This document shows positions 33,216 to 45,782 of a stretch of 64,000 bases of DNA, piece by piece; positions within the stretch are counted from its first letter, which is position 1; every line of letters starts with the position of its first letter. Source of the DNA: Chlorella sorokiniana (taxonomy: Eukaryota; Chlorophyta; Trebouxiophyceae; Chlorellales; Chlorellaceae). Both the position numbers and the translations under genes were made by a program. The DNA is taken from positions 2,976,001 to 3,040,000 of the forward strand of contig CP084611.1 in NCBI GenBank assembly GCA_025917655.1. The letters are read 5' to 3'. The notes beneath the pieces are model-generated. The model saw only the letters and a list, made by a program, of their open reading frames with translations. It was not told the DNA's origin and did no database searches.

Positions 33216-33280
<65 letters not shown>

Positions 33281-36200
33281 TTCAGTGTCGGTGCCACATC
33301 CTCAACCTTGCCGCGACGAGGGGCGGAGCAACCTGCTCAGCCATCTTTTGCGCAGCAAACCCAGGCTGGGGATGGCTGGGGCCCAGTGGCTGCCGCGGCG
33401 TCGTCCCCAGCCCTTGACCAAGCAGCAGCGGCCGCAGCTCACGCAGCAGCCCGACAGCAGGCGCCCAGCCCTGGGCTCGCCCAAAGTGGCGGCGGCGAGG
33501 GTGGCGAGGCAGGGGAGGTGAGCGAGGAGGCAATAGCGGCAGCCTTTGTCAACGAGCCCCCGCCCGACGTGCATGTCGTCAACACGCTGGCGGCTGCGCG
33601 TGCGGCCGCCCAGCGCCTGCTCTCCATGCCCCCGGGCTCCGTATTTGCCTGCGACACGGAAGTCATGGACATCGACGTCAGGTGGGTGGGCGGGTGGTTG
33701 TCATGGTGTGGGTGTGGGTGAGCGCGAGGCGGTTTGGGCACACACCGCATGTTGCTGCCGTTGACTCGGCCCGAGCTTGCCAGGCCCCGGGAAGACCTGC
33801 CGCTCTGCCTGTGCCGCCACCAACAGCGCTGCGCTCCCCTGACTCCTGGCCTGCCTCGCCCTGCCTGCCTCCTTGCAGCTCCCACTCGCCCTGCTGCCAC
33901 GGCCGCGTCATTTGCTTCTCGGTGTATGCGGGGCCTGGGGTGCACTGGGGGAGGAGCCGCCCGCCGAGGGCTCCCCCGCCCGCTCCATGCTCTGGGTGGA
34001 CACGTGGCTTGATGGCGAGGAGGCGCGGGCGGGGAGGCGGCCGCCATCGTGGAGGCCTTCCGACCCTTCTGGGAGTCGGAGCAGCACAAGAAGGTGGGGG
34101 CTGCAGCCCTTGCTGCCCGCATGCGTGCAGCCTCCACTGTGCTGGCTGCTCGTGCAGCATTTCTCTTACTCACTTTCCCATCTGCCCCCCTCCCCCTTCC
34201 CAATGAAACAGGTGTGGCACAACTACTCGTTTGACCGGCACGTAATGGAGCGGCTGGGGGTGGCCATGCGCGGCTTTGGCGGCGACACGATGCACATGGC
34301 TCGGCTTTGGGACTCCAGCCGCATGGTCCGCGGAGGCTACTCGCTGGAGGCGCTGTCCAGTGAGCCGGGGCCGGCGGGAGGGAAGCCGGGGCTGGCGGCA
34401 GGGGAGGCAGTGCCTCGCCTCTGGGGAGCGGCTGCCGCGCTGCAGCGGCCGCAGGGCTGGCCGGTTCATGCCCCGCCTGCTCTGCGCCTGCCCTGCAGGC
34501 GACGAGGGGCTGATGGGTGCGGATGGGCAGGATGTGCGGGGCAAGGTGTCCATGAAGAAGCTGTTTGGGCGGAGGAACATCAAGAAGGACGGCACGGAGG
34601 GCAAGGTGGGGCGCAGGGCGCGGACTGCCTTGGGTGCGGCGGCCACGGGTGCATGCCTGCAGACGGCCAGGCACCAGCTGGCCCCAGAGCAGCCGCCCCA
34701 GCCCTGCCCCCTCATTGCCTGCCACCCTGCACCCCGCGCAGCTGCTAGTGCTGCCCCCCGTGCACGAGCTGCAGCGCGGCGACGACACGCGCTGGCGCTG
34801 GGTCAACTACTCGGCCTACGACGCCAAGTCCACCCACGACCTCTACCAGCGCCTGCGGCAGGAGCTGAAGGCCATGCCAGCTGAGCTGGACGACGCGGTA
34901 CGGGACGACTACCGCCAGGTGGGTGGCCGTGGGCTGGTGGCTGGGCCGTGGTTGCGGCCCTCGCTGCCATCGCCAAAGCCTGTTGATGCGGCTTGGGCTT
35001 GAGCCTGGACCTTGGACCTGAGCGCTGCGCGTGGCGTGCCTGCTCATGCCTCTGCCCGCCGCACTGCCCTCCCCTTCTCTTTTGCCCAGGCTGGCATTGA
35101 GCTGCACAGCATGTGGGACGTGTACCGCCACACGTGGCTGCCCTTTGGGGGCCTGCTGACCGACATGGAGGCGGTGGGCATGGCGGTGGACCGAGCCCAC
35201 CTGGCAGCGGCACAGCGACAGGCGGAGGCGGACCAGGCGCAGGCGCAGGAGCGGTTCAGGTGGGTGGGGGCGGGGCGTAAGGGCATCTCGCTGGAGTTGC
35301 GGTAGGCCTGCCGCATGCCGATGCATCACGCTGCCGGCATACCCTCCCCTTCCCCCTTCTCCAAAACGGCCAGCTGTCCCTGCTGCCCCTGCAGACGCTG
35401 GGCCACAAGCCGCGTGCCGGATGCTCGTTACATGAATGTGGGCAGCGGGGCGCAGGTGCAGCAGCTGCTGTTTGCGGGTGTGCCTAACCGCGACGCCGAC
35501 AAGAAGGACCCGCTGCCTCTGGAGCGCGTGTTCAAGGTGGGTTTGGGTTGCTGGGCTGCCAGCTGGCGCCTGATGCCAGTGCGCAAGTCCCCTCTGACCA
35601 CGCACACAACCGCATGCGTACTGTCGCCCCCTGCCCAGGTGCCCAACACCATGGGCCTGATGGGGAGAAGGACAAGAAGCCCAAGAAGAGCTGGGACATC
35701 CGCCTGCACAGCGTGTGGGGGCCCGCCGCCCGCTCGCCGCTGCAGCCAGAGGTGTTCACCCCCGCAGGGGTGCCCGCCTGCAGCACCCCGTGCTCAAGGC
35801 GCTGGCGGGCAAGGCGGGGCGGGCGCGCAAGAAGCTGGCGGAGCTGGGCATGGAGGAGCTCGGCGAGGGTAGGTGGAGGGGGGCGGGCAATGAACAGCTG
35901 CGCCGCAGGCTCGGTGGGGCTGGCATGCAGCGCCCTGAGAGTGCGCGGGGTGCCGCGCTGCATGCACCCACACCCGTCTGCCTTCCGCCACTGCACCCCC
36001 ATGCAGACCTGTCCATGCTGCGCGGCATCGGCGAGGACGCGGGCGCGGACGCCGCCGAGGCCTCCATGGACGCGGGGCTGGACGACGACGCGGGGCCCAT
36101 CTGGCCCACAGACGACGCCGACATCCGCAAGCAGCAGCAGCAGAAGCAGGTGCTCCTGCGCGGGGTGGCTGCGTGGCGGGCTCCCTCCACGAGCAGCCCC

Positions 36201-38356
36201 CTGCAGTGGGCAGTTGGACCTTGGCGGCCCCCTTCGTGCCATTCCAGACTTGACGCCCCGTCCCACTAACTTGCCCCCCTTCCCCTGGGCGGTGGTGTCC
36301 AGGACCTGGTGTCCCCCGCAACGAGAGGGAGCTGGCTGAGCTGGCGGCGCGGGAGGGCTACGGCGCCCTGTTCTCCGCCTTTGGCACCGTGCGGGACGGG
36401 CTGTACGCTTGCGACGCGGTCGACTCCCTCGTCGACGCCTCCGCCATCGACACCCTGCTCTCCAACTTCATAGTGCCCCTCCAGTCGGACGACATCTCCA
36501 AGCCCGATGCCTCGGGTGGGTTGCGCCCCTGCCAGGGAAGGCGCCAGCGCCAGCATGCCGCGGCGGGGCACACGGCGGCGTCAGCGTGCGCCAGCGTGCG
36601 CCCAGCAGCATGCCCAGCAGCATGCAGGCGGGCCGAGCTGGCGGCGGCTGGCCGCGTCCCCCTCCCGTTGCAGGCGTGTACCGCGTGCACTGCTCCCTCA
36701 ACATCAACACCGAGACGGGGCGGCTGAGCGCGCGGCGCCCCAACCTGCAGAACCAGCCCGCCCTGGAGAAGGACCGCTACAAGGTGCGCGCTCGTGTGTG
36801 ATAGTTTCTGTGTGTTCGTGGGCGGACGGTGGCGTGGGTGGGTGACGGGGTGATGGAGGGTGGGGGGGTTGCGCGGCAACGGACGGCGCTTATGTGGGTA
36901 TGAGGGGAGGGGGCCGTGCCGGCTGGGTTGCTAGAGCGGCAGCTTGCGCAGCGTGGGTGGGTACACGAGGGCTGAGGCAGGCGAGGCTGCGCACCCAGCC
37001 CCCCGGTCCCCGGCGCCCGCAGGTGCGCAAGGCCTTCACCGCTGACGTGGGGGCGGGGCGCACGCTGGTGGTGGCTGACTACGGGCAGCTGGAGCTGCGC
37101 ATCCTGGCCCACATGGCGGGCTGCACCTCCATGGTGCGCGCGTTTGAGGCGGGGGCGACTTCCACTCGCGCACCGCCCTGGGCATGTACGACCACATTCA
37201 GGAGGCCATCGCGCAGGGTGGGTGGCTGGGCGGCTGGGCGGGGCGCGGGCCAGGGAGCGCCAGGGGTGCACAAGCAGTGCGCAGGCTCAGCCTGGCTCAG
37301 CCTGATGTCATGCGGGTGCCCGCCCGCTTGTGTCCGGGAGCATGTCGGGCGGGTGCCGGAATGCCCGCCGCGCAGCGCCCGCCCCGCGGCCTGCCCACGC
37401 GCGGCGCGGCCCCCCGCAGAGCGCTGCCTGCTGGAGTGGGAGGGGAGGGGGGCGCCGCTGCCGCTGCTCAAGGACATGTTTGCGGTGGAGCGGCGCAAGG
37501 CCAAGGTGCTCAACTTCTCCATCGCATACGGCAAGACGGCGCACGGGCTGTCCAGGGACTGGAAGGTGTCGCTGGAGGAGGCGCAGGAGACGGTGAAACG
37601 CTGGTATGCAGACAGGCCGGAGGTGAGAGGCGGCGTGGGGGCCGGCACACCCGTGGGCGGCGGCCATGGCACTGGGGTGGTGGGGGCTGCCAGGCTGGTG
37701 CAGGCGCCCACCCGCGCCGCATGGGCCTGCACACCAATGCAAGCGACGACCCGGCGCTGGCCAGCGCTCACCCTGGACCCCGCCGCCGACGCGCGCAGGT
37801 GGAGGCGTGGCAGGCGCGCCAGCGTGAGAAGGCGTCGTCGCAGGGCTTTGTGACCACCATCCTGGGGCGCCGCCGCCTGCTGCCCGACGCACGCAACTCG
37901 CGCAACCGCGCCGCGCAAGCGCACGCGCTGCGCGCCGCCATCAACACCCCCATCCAGGGCTCGGCCGCGGACATAGCCACAGCCGCTATGCTGCGCATCA
38001 ACGAGGACGACACGCTGCGGCGACTGGGCTGGCGCCTGCTGCTGCAGGTGTGTGCTGCAGGAGGGGCGCGTGACGGATCGTGGGAGCGATTGTTTGGGAG
38101 CTGCAGATTGCGCCAATAGCATGATTTCTTGCTGCGCAGTGCGTTCGCCCCAGGCACGCCCTGCATGTGCTGCCCCCCGCCCTGCCAGGTTCACGACGAG
38201 GTGATCCTGGAGGGGCCACGCGAGACGGCGGACGAAGCACGCGCGCGTGTGGTGGAGTGCATGCGCAGCCCGTTCAGCGGCCTCACGCGGAAGCCCCTCC
38301 TGGTGGACCTGGTGGTGGATGCCAAGCATGCCGACACGTGGTACGAGGCCAAGTAG
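32615..38356 (+). CDS. Plant organellar DNA polymerase (family A, POP/PolI-like)
   Basis: POP enzymes replicate and repair plastid and mitochondrial DNA. Fifteen exons were traced: 32615-33681, 33879-34093, 34212-34359, 34499-34605, 34742-34918, 35090-35259, 35395-35536, 35639-35868, 36007-36149, 36303-36515, 36674-36783, 37023-37217, 37420-37622, 37799-38047 and 38189-38356. The Ser/Arg-rich start suits organelle targeting and includes a 20-Ser run. The 3'-5' exonuclease has VFACDTEVMDID (Exo I), VWHNYSFDRHVM (Exo II) and YSAYDAKSTHDL (Exo III). The polymerase has VVADYGQLELRILAHM (motif A), KAKVLNFSIAYGKTAHGLS (motif B) and QVHDEVILEGP (motif C). Binding motif TGRLSARRPNLQNQP precedes motif A. 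An acidic Asp/Ala/Gln-rich insert lies at 36007-36149. Single-base losses recur, for example near 33950, 34025, 35755 and 37155. Confidence 0.95.
33218..33277 (+). repeat. (AGC)20 microsatellite encoding poly-Ser
   Basis: Twenty AGC units encode a serine run in the N-terminal linker of the organellar DNA polymerase. The repeat is in frame and lies before the exonuclease domain, so length variation should be tolerated. Confidence 0.95.
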
Positions 38357-38479
38357 GCCCACCACAAACAGCTGGACCGATGGCGCGCCGCAGCCGTGGC
38401 AGCGCTTGTGTGTAGCCCCCTGGTTGCAAGTGAGCGGGTGGCGACCTACCTGTCTCTATTTCCCCCTTCTCCTACCTGT

Positions 38480-38490
38480 TGTAATTGTAA
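38480..38490 (+). terminator. Paired TGTAA poly(A) signals of the DNA polymerase gene
   Basis: TGTAA occurs at 38480-38484 and 38486-38490, about 125 bases after the stop codon and before the kinesin start. Confidence 0.5.
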
Positions 38491-38628
38491 GAGCCTCTTA
38501 CGTCTCAAACCTTAGCACGGATAGTGAAGAAGGGAACTTTCTTTTGCGACGGCGCTCAAATTTTCTGGACTGGGCTATGCTGCTGCTTTGGGAGCTTGCT
38601 GGAGGTTTCCTTCTCGGTGGAGAACACC

Positions 38629-40590
38629 ATGAGCGGCTGCAAACCCTCAGGCATAGAGGTGGCGCTGCGCCTCAGGCCCCTGAACGCCCGTGAGAGCTCC
38701 AGCACAGCCAGTGCACGCTGCCTGGAAGTCGTGGACGACACTTCTGTACAATACATAGGCCGGGACGCCCCAGTCAACAGCCGCTTTGGCTTTGATTTCG
38801 TCCTGAGCGAGGGTTGCAGCCAGGAGGAGGTCTTTGACGTGCGTATTTGGACACAACAACATGCAAAGGCTACGATCTGGGCAGTGCTCGTTGCCCTTGT
38901 GTTGACTTGGAGGTTCCATCAGCAAGCCGCGCAGAGGCGTGCAGTCCACGTCGGGACCTGTTCTTCATGTCTTGCAGGGCTTGAAGGAGACAGTCCAGTC
39001 AGTTTTGCAGGGCTTCAATGCTACTATTATGGCCTATGGTCAGACTGGCAGTGGCAAGACTCACACCCTGCTGGGCAATGTGACCGACCCGCGAGAGCGG
39101 GGAGTGGTGCCGCGGGCTGTTGCGGAGTTGGCAAAAGGCATTGCTGCTTACCGCGAGCAGTGCAAGTTCAAGGTTGGCAGGGCCGTTTCAACTCTTTGGA
39201 GTCCTTTGATTGCTGCAGTACCAGGCTTATCTGTGCACACACAGGCAGCAACCCATCACTGCACATGTCCACAGGTGACCCTCTCGGTCATTGAGATTTA
39301 CAATGAGCGCATTCGCGACCTGCTGCAGCTGGAAAAAGACAACCTTCAAGTGGGTGCTTAACTTGGCTTGAGGTTGCTTAGGCTGTTTGATGGCCCTCTA
39401 TTTCTGCGTTTCTCGGCGTAAGCACCCCTGCCATGCCTCCTCGCCTCCCTGCCCCCAGGTGGTGCATGACAGGGAGCGAGGCATCATGGTGGCAGAGGCC
39501 GCTGCAGTTCCTGTCAGCAACGAGCACGACTGCGTGGAGCTGATGCAACTGGGCATTGCCAACCGAGCAGTGTCCGCCACAGCCATGAATGCCGGCAGCA
39601 GCCGGAGCCACTGCGTGGTCTACCTGGTGGTGGAGCGCACCTTCCCTGACGGCCGAGCCGAGTATGGAAAGCTCTGCCTGGTGGTGCGTGGGGAGCGGTG
39701 GAGCAGCATGGGCAGGAATGCCAGCAGCACATGCAGGCTGCTCTGCTCAGGCATCCTGCGCTCAGCCGCATGCCGCTGTGGATCGCCGCGCAGGACCTGG
39801 CCGGCAGCGAGCGGCAGGACAAGACGGGAGCGGTGGGGCTCACAGCGGCAGAGGGCAGCCAGATCAACCGCTCGCTGTCGGCCCTGGGCAACGTGGTCAA
39901 TGCTCTGACCGATCCACGCGGAAAGCACACATACCCTTCCGGTGAGCCAAGTTGCGCGTTTGCGCCAAGCCAGGCTGAGCCAATGCAATGCGCTACGCAT
40001 CACCAGCTCACAGCCCCCTGACCCCGTTGCAGCGACTCCAAGCTGACACGGGTGCTTCAAGACTCGCTGGGCGGCACTGCGCGCACCGTACTCATCATCT
40101 GCTGCTCCGCCTCCCTGTTCAACGATGCCGAAAGCCTGAGCAGCCTGCGTTTTGGCTGCCGCGCAAAGGTTGTTGTTGGGTACGCAGCGTGTGTTCTTGA
40201 GGGAGGGCCCCTGCTGGGGCATGAGAGAACGCTGCAAAACACGAATGCCTCTGCCTCCACTGCTTTCAAACTCACCTCCATGCCTTTTCCCAAAACCTGC
40301 AGGGCATCCAGAACAGCGTGCAGGTAAATGCCACCAAGCGCACACCGGAGCAGCTGGGGAAAGCGTTGGCGGTTGCACAGGCCGAGGTAGAGGCGCTCAA
40401 GAAGCAGCTTGAGCAGGCGCAGAGCGTCGGCCACAGCCCTGAGAGAGTCAGCCAGCGTGCATGCGCAGCCAGGGCAACCAGCTGCCGGCGGATGAGCCCA
40501 ATTTGGCGGTGGGCCCTGGTTGGCGCCCTGCAGCTGAGCGGGCTAGTGGCCTACTTCTTAGCAGCGGATAAGCTAGCTTGCATGGAATGA
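38629..40590 (+). CDS. Kinesin-1-like motor with hydrophobic C-terminus
   Basis: Seven exons (38629-38838, 38978-39172, 39275-39349, 39459-39683, 39794-39941, 40033-40168, 40303-40590) join in phase, with one missing base near 39930, to about 425 residues. The motor has [11 protein letters not shown], the P-loop [26 protein letters not shown], switch [10 protein letters not shown] and switch II DLAGSE, then [16 protein letters not shown]. The neck ([16 protein letters not shown], then a short coiled coil [19 protein letters not shown]) resembles kinesin-1. The same frame then runs into [20 protein letters not shown] and stops 9 residues later. That is a tail-anchor-like helix in place of the long stalk and cargo tail of ordinary kinesins. 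An undetected last intron could change the end. Confidence 0.85.
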
Positions 40591-40704
40591 CATACAGCTG
40601 CAATGGGTGCAATATGAACAAGCAACCAAGAACATGCAGGCAATGGTCGGCGGGGACACAAGCGGAGGTTCAGGAAACCACCCACAACGGTGATGGGGCG
40701 GGCG

Positions 40705-41242
40705 TTATTGCGCTTTGCTGCTGGCATCGCCCTCTGGCAGCTGCTGCACAAACTCGCCGCCGCTGTTGCCACCAGTTTGCTGCTGGAAGCGTCGCGCTGC
40801 ATCCTCTGCCTCTATGGCCGCCACGCGCTGGCGGAACAACTCCCGCTGGTGCTGCCCCCGCTTGATGTCCTCCTCGGTTGGCGGCTCCGCTCGGGATTTG
40901 TGCAAGTATTGGTGCCATTCTGCTGGCAGGCTGGTAGGGTCGGGATCGCCAGCGTACTTGACAAACCGGCGCTCCACATCCTCCCCCTCGACGTTCCGCT
41001 CTAGTTTCCTGCACACTCGTTGAATGCGGGTGGCATCCATGGGCATTGCACATGCATGCTCCATCCGGGGTGCCCGCATGCAGCAGAAAATCTGGCACAT
41101 GAATCGTCTGCTAAGAGTCAACAGATCCATTGGAATACCTGAAGTACTTGTTCCCCAGCTCATCCACGCCGACAAGTTCGCGCTTGAACAGTGCCCAAGT
41201 AACTCGTGCGGCGAAGCGGCGCAGCGGGCCGGCGCCCGACAT
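40705..41242 (-). CDS. NDUFAF2-like complex I assembly factor
   Basis: Two exons (41242-41139, 41008-40705) join in phase to 135 residues with no frame break. The start reads MSGAGPLRRFAARVTWALFK, then RELVGVDELGNKYFRKLE, the opening of the NDUFA12/NDUFAF2 (B17.2/B17.2L) family. It continues RRFVKYAGDPDPTSLPAEWH, then QYLHKSRAEPPTEEDI, also family-typical. The long charged C-terminal helix favours the assembly factor NDUFAF2 over the subunit NDUFA12. It should act in mitochondria. Its 3' end faces that of the kinesin gene, 114 bp away. Confidence 0.85.
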
Positions 41243-41713
41243 GGTGCCGCAGCAATGTTCCCGTCTTTCCTTCAGTTGTTATGTGCACAATCGTATCCTG
41301 GATCTGATCAGTTGGTAGGTAAGAAAACGAGCAACAAGGACACACCAGACTGAGGGACGACGTGAGTCTGCTTTAATCAGGCCTCAGGGTGCAATTATCT
41401 CTTGGGTACAATTGACGGCAACAACCAATACGCAAAGAGCCCACAGCAAGCCACCAGCGAGCCCCGGAGGGTCCTGCTGTGCGTGAAATGGGGCCCCGTC
41501 GGATTTTGGCAACTTCTGACCTCCTGCATGAGAAGGAGGGAAAGCAGCAGCTGGACTGCAAACGGTTGGACGCAGGACAGCCTTAGGACAGCTTCATCAT
41601 GCTTTGAGGCGCCATCCTGACGTGCCGTCCCCGTTAGAGACTGTGCCTGGCAGCAGAGGGTGCAAGCATTTTGTTGAGGCTGGTCAGTGGCCGCCGGGGT
41701 GACAAAGCGGCCG
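41243..41713. promoter_or_regulatory. Divergent promoter region between NDUFAF2-like and SF3A1
   Basis: This 471 bp spacer, relatively AT-rich at 41280-41420, separates two outward-reading genes and should contain both promoters. No gene is seen. Confidence 0.4.
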
Positions 41714-44700
41714 ATGCAGAACGGCACGGAAAGCGGGGCCATTGTGGCCGTGGGGGAGGCCCGCACGGCCCTCCCCAGTGCTCTGGAGACGCAGACAAAG
41801 GCGATCGGCGTCATCGTGCCGCCCCCAGACATCAGGGTGAGCCACGCGCTGAACTCCCACAGTGGCGCCACCGTCGCTGCTTGGCCGCAGCTTACTCGAA
41901 ACTCCTGCCAGCGGATGCACTGTCCTGGCATTGCGGTGCAGGTTGATTGTACGTCTGACAGGGCAGCTGCATGCAACTGATGTGTTCTTCTGAGCTTGCT
42001 GGCGGCAGCTTGCCGGGTGCTCACGCTCCGCGGCGCTCCTGCCCTGCAGGCCATCTGCGACAAGACCGCGCAGTTTGTGGCGCGCAATGGAGCAGAGTTT
42101 GAGAAGCGCATCCTTGCGAACGAGGCCACCAACCAGAAGTTCAACTTCCTGAAGGAGGGCGACCCGTACAATGCGTACTACCGCAAGCAGGTGGGCTGGT
42201 CACTCCTGGGTGGAACGGGCGCAAACTGTGCTCGGACGTCCTTTGGCATACCCAGCAGTCAGCGGGGAGGCTGAAGCAGTGAAGAAGCAGCACGGCACCA
42301 CTTGGCACCCATGCCTCTCTCGCGTGGGCCCCTCCCCCGCAGGTTGCCGACTTCGCTGCTGCGGAGAAGGGCGAGGGCGGCGAGGGCGCAGCGGCTGCTC
42401 CGCAGCAGGCCGCGCCCGCCCCTGCCCCCACCCCTGCGCCTGCCCCCGAGAAGAAGGCCGCGCTGCCGCCCACCAAGCCGCTGGAGGCGCCGGCGGAGGA
42501 GCAGTACACGTCTCACGTGCCGGAGGGGCTGACGTCGCTGGACCTGGACACCATCAGGCTGACCGCGCAGTTTGTGGCGCGCAACGGCAAGGCCTTCCTC
42601 ACCGGGCTGGCGTCGCGCGAGCACGCCAACCCCGCCTTCTTCTTCCTCAAGCCCACCCACTCCCTCTTCGCCTTCTTCACCGCCCTCTGCGACGCATACT
42701 CCCGCGTCCTCATGCCACCCAAGGACCTCCTGCCCCGCCTGCAGAAGGACGCGGATGACAGGTGACAAGGCGGGGGGCAGGCCATCAGGGTGCTGCCCGC
42801 GTCGCCCTGGCCTGCAGCAAGGGCGGCGGCATGGCCCCAGGGTGACGCAGCGCCAGTGCCGGCTCGTGCCCGATGCGCCTCGCTCGCCCCCTGACCCCCC
42901 TGGGGCTCCCAGCAGGTCGGTCATTCTGGAGCGGGCCCTGCAGCGCATGGAGTGGGAGCGGGTGCAGGAGAAGGAGGCCAAGGCGCGGGCGGCTGCCGCG
43001 GAGGCGGAGCGCGAGGCCATGCTGTCGGTGGACTGGCACGACTTTGTGGTGGTGGAGGCCATCGAGTTCTACGACGACGAAACCGACGAGCTGCCGCCGC
43101 CCATGACCGTCAAGGATGTGAGAGGGGGCTACCCGGGGGGGGTTGACGCGTCGGCAGCCTAGGGCGCAGGCGGACGGTGTCTGCCCCCGCAGCCGGGTTC
43201 CCTCCAGCCGCCACCCACCCGCACGCGCGCTGGGCGTGTGCGCCCACATACGCTGCATGCTGGCTGCCAGCGCTGCTGGCTAGCCCCGCAGCAAGCCTGC
43301 CCGCGTGTGCACCCCTCCTCCCCACCTCCCCCAGATCATCCGCATGGCCAGGGCGGGCATGAAGCACGAGGAGCCCGAGCCGGAGGCTGCGGCGGCCGCG
43401 GCGGCGGAGCAGCAGGCGCAGCGCATGGAGATGGATGCGGAGGAGCAGGCTCTGGTGGCGCAGGGCGCAGCGGCGGCTGGGGGGCGCGCCTGCGGGCGGG
43501 GACGACGACATGGATGTGTCTGACGACGAGGGCCGGGGGCCGCCTGCCGAGGAGGAGGACGAGGGCCCCATGCGGGTGGTCAAGAACTACCAGCGCCCCA
43601 ACCCCGCCAGCAGCAGAGCCACGACCCAACGCAGTGAGCGGGGGCTGGCGGCGGGGGCGGCAGGTGGCAGGCTGTGCCAGGCGTACATGCACCGGCAAGC
43701 ACGTGGCTGGGTGGGTCTCACAGCTCTGCGTGTGAACACCCCCCCGAACCCACCCCCAGGTTTGTGGTGTCCCCCATCACGGGCGAGCTGGTGCCCATTG
43801 GCGAGATGGCGGAGCACATGCGCATCTCGCTCATCGACCCCAAGTACCGGGAGCAGAAGGAGGCGATGATGGCCAAGATCCGCGACACAACCAAGGGTGG
43901 GTGGTGGCGCCCTGGCTGCCTCGCTGCAGCTGTCTGTTGCGGCAGTACGCTGCCGCCTTGACTGTGCCTGCCTGCCTGCCTGCCTGCACGCCTGCACGCC
44001 TCAGCCTGCTCCTTCCCGCTGCTGCAGCCAACGACGACGAGATCGGCAAGAACCTGGTGTCGCTGTCCCGCACGCTGCCCCACATCTTTGGCACCACGGC
44101 CGAGGAGATGTCGGCGCTGGTGGGGAAGCAGATTGCGGAGCAGCGGGCGCGGGACTCGCCGCCGCGCGGGCAGCCATCCCCGCCCCGTGCCGCAAGGCCC
44201 CGCGCAGCCGCTGCCGCCGCCCAGCGAGCCGCTCCCGGAGATGCCGGCGGTGGCAGCTGCCTCGGGCGGCGGCGGTGCCAGCAGCGGCGCCGCCCAGCCT
44301 GCCGGCCCCGACCCTGGCCCCGCCTCCGGCTGCTGGGGTGCCGCCGCCCACGCTGCGGCCCCCTGTGGCACCCCGCGTCGGCTCCGCTGGCGGCCCCCCG
44401 CCCGGCGGCCCCCGGCGGCGGCCCCCGCCCGGCGGCCCCCTGCGGCGGCGCCCCCGCTGCAGCCCCTCCCACCTCAGCGCCTCCCGCTGCATCGCCACCC
44501 GCCAGCGCGCCGCCTGCAGCCCAGCAGCCCCCAGGCCAGCTCCGCCGCCTGGAGCTCCGCCGCCGGCGACAGCGCCCGCCCCGCAGCAGCCGCCGCCGGC
44601 CAGGCCGCCCATGATGCGCCCGCCTGTGCCCATGGGGTGCCCACCACCCGCCCGCCGCCCCAGTTTGGCGTGCCCACGGCGCCCGAGCGGCGCCCGCCGC

Positions 44701-45456
44701 TGCCGCCAATGCCCTACGGTAAGCGCCCGGCCTGCGTGGCAGCGGCAGCAGCCATGCTGCTGGGGTCCCCTTGCCCCAGCAAGCCTGCTGCACCATGCAG
44801 CGCCTCCCCTCAGCAGCGTGGTTGCTCCAGCCCCAGCCTGACTGCTGCCCCTGCCCGCTGCCCGCTGCGCAGGCATGCCTCCGCCGCTGCCGCCGCGCGA
44901 GGCTCCCCCGCTGCCCGAGGAGCCGGACGCCAAGCGCCCCCGCACCGACACCTTTGTGCTGACCGCGGAGGAGGAGTTTGCGGACCAGCACCCGGGGCAG
45001 CAGAAGGTGCGGGGGTGTGTGGAAGGGTGTCGTGCGTGCTTGCTGTGCCTGCTCGCGCGGGACGAACGGTACACTGCAGGGCGCCGGCGCCTTGCTGCCA
45101 GCTGGCCCACGTGCGTGCGCTGTCTGGCGTCCTCACGCTGCGGCTACGCCTGATGCTGCCTTGTCTCCCCTCCCCCCGGGCTGGCTGGGCAGGTGTATGT
45201 GCTGTGCCCCAGCGTGGAGGGGTCGGAGGCGCTGCGGGGCCAGCTGCTGGCGGTGGAGGTGCCTTCGCTGATGCTTACGGTGGGAGAGCTCAAGGCGCGC
45301 CTGTCAGAGGTTCTGTCCCTGGCACCCGGCAAGCAGCAGCTGTCCCGGGAGCACGTGGGCGTGCTGAAGAACGAGCTCACGCTGGCCTTCTACAACGTGG
45401 GGGCGGAGGTGCAGCTGCAGCTGGGCATCAAGGAGCGCGGAGGGCGCAAGAAGTAG
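41714..45456 (+). CDS. SF3A1: Splicing factor 3A subunit 1 (SF3A1/PRP21)
   Basis: SF3A1 is part of the U2 snRNP. Exons are 41714-41836, 42050-42190, 42343-42761, 42916-43117, 43335-43633, 43760-43896, 44028-44718, 44873-45006 and 45193-45456. Domains in order: IGVIVPPPDIR leading into SURP1 (ICDKTAQFVARNGAEFE, NQKFNFLKEGDPYNAYY), SURP2 (IRLTAQFVARNGKAFLTGL, NPAFFFLKP), the PRP21 region (WHDFVVVEAIEFYDDE), then FVVSPITGELVP, EHMRISLIDPKYREQKE and SLSRTLPHIFGTT. A Pro-rich stretch follows and the C-terminal ubiquitin-like domain ends ALRGQLLAVEVPSLM to LQLGIKERGGRKK. Frame breaks lie near 43490 and 43610 and several times in the Pro-rich exon 44160-44700. Confidence 0.95.
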
Positions 45457-45782
45457 GCGGCGGGGCGGGGGCGGCGCGAGGGTTCCTGCCCCTTGCGCCT
45501 GCTCCCAGCCTCAATGATCTGTCTGTTGTCATCGCATTGTTGTAACACTCCTGATGTGAGAATAGGCCAAAATAGCTGTACCTTTGCTGGCTAAACCCTA
45601 ACATCAGCCTGTGTTGTGTGGCTGCAGCCTGCATGGATCGCAACGCAGCAGCCTCGCACGATCGATGAGCTTTTGCTGAAACATTTGCGTGGACACTGGG
45701 CTGCTCAGCTCAGCTGCAACAGTGCGCCCCCGTCGCAAAGCCTGCGAGCGCTATCGCGCATAATTGACAATCATTCAAGCCC
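45457..45782. other. Intergenic: SF3A1 3' UTR and next promoter
   Basis: This 326 bp spacer holds a TGTAA signal and is AT-rich from 45550. No gene is seen. Confidence 0.45.
45541..45545 (+). terminator. TGTAA poly(A) signal of SF3A1
   Basis: TGTAA lies 85 bases after the SF3A1 stop codon. Confidence 0.5.

Noticed and set aside
33218-33277. (AGC)20 as a sign of a mobile element
   Set aside because: It is a plain in-frame microsatellite with no terminal repeats or target duplication.
43961-44000. TGCC/TGCACGCC tandem units as a possible CRISPR or regulatory array
   Set aside because: They form a short C/T-rich tract before an SF3A1 acceptor, without regular spacers.
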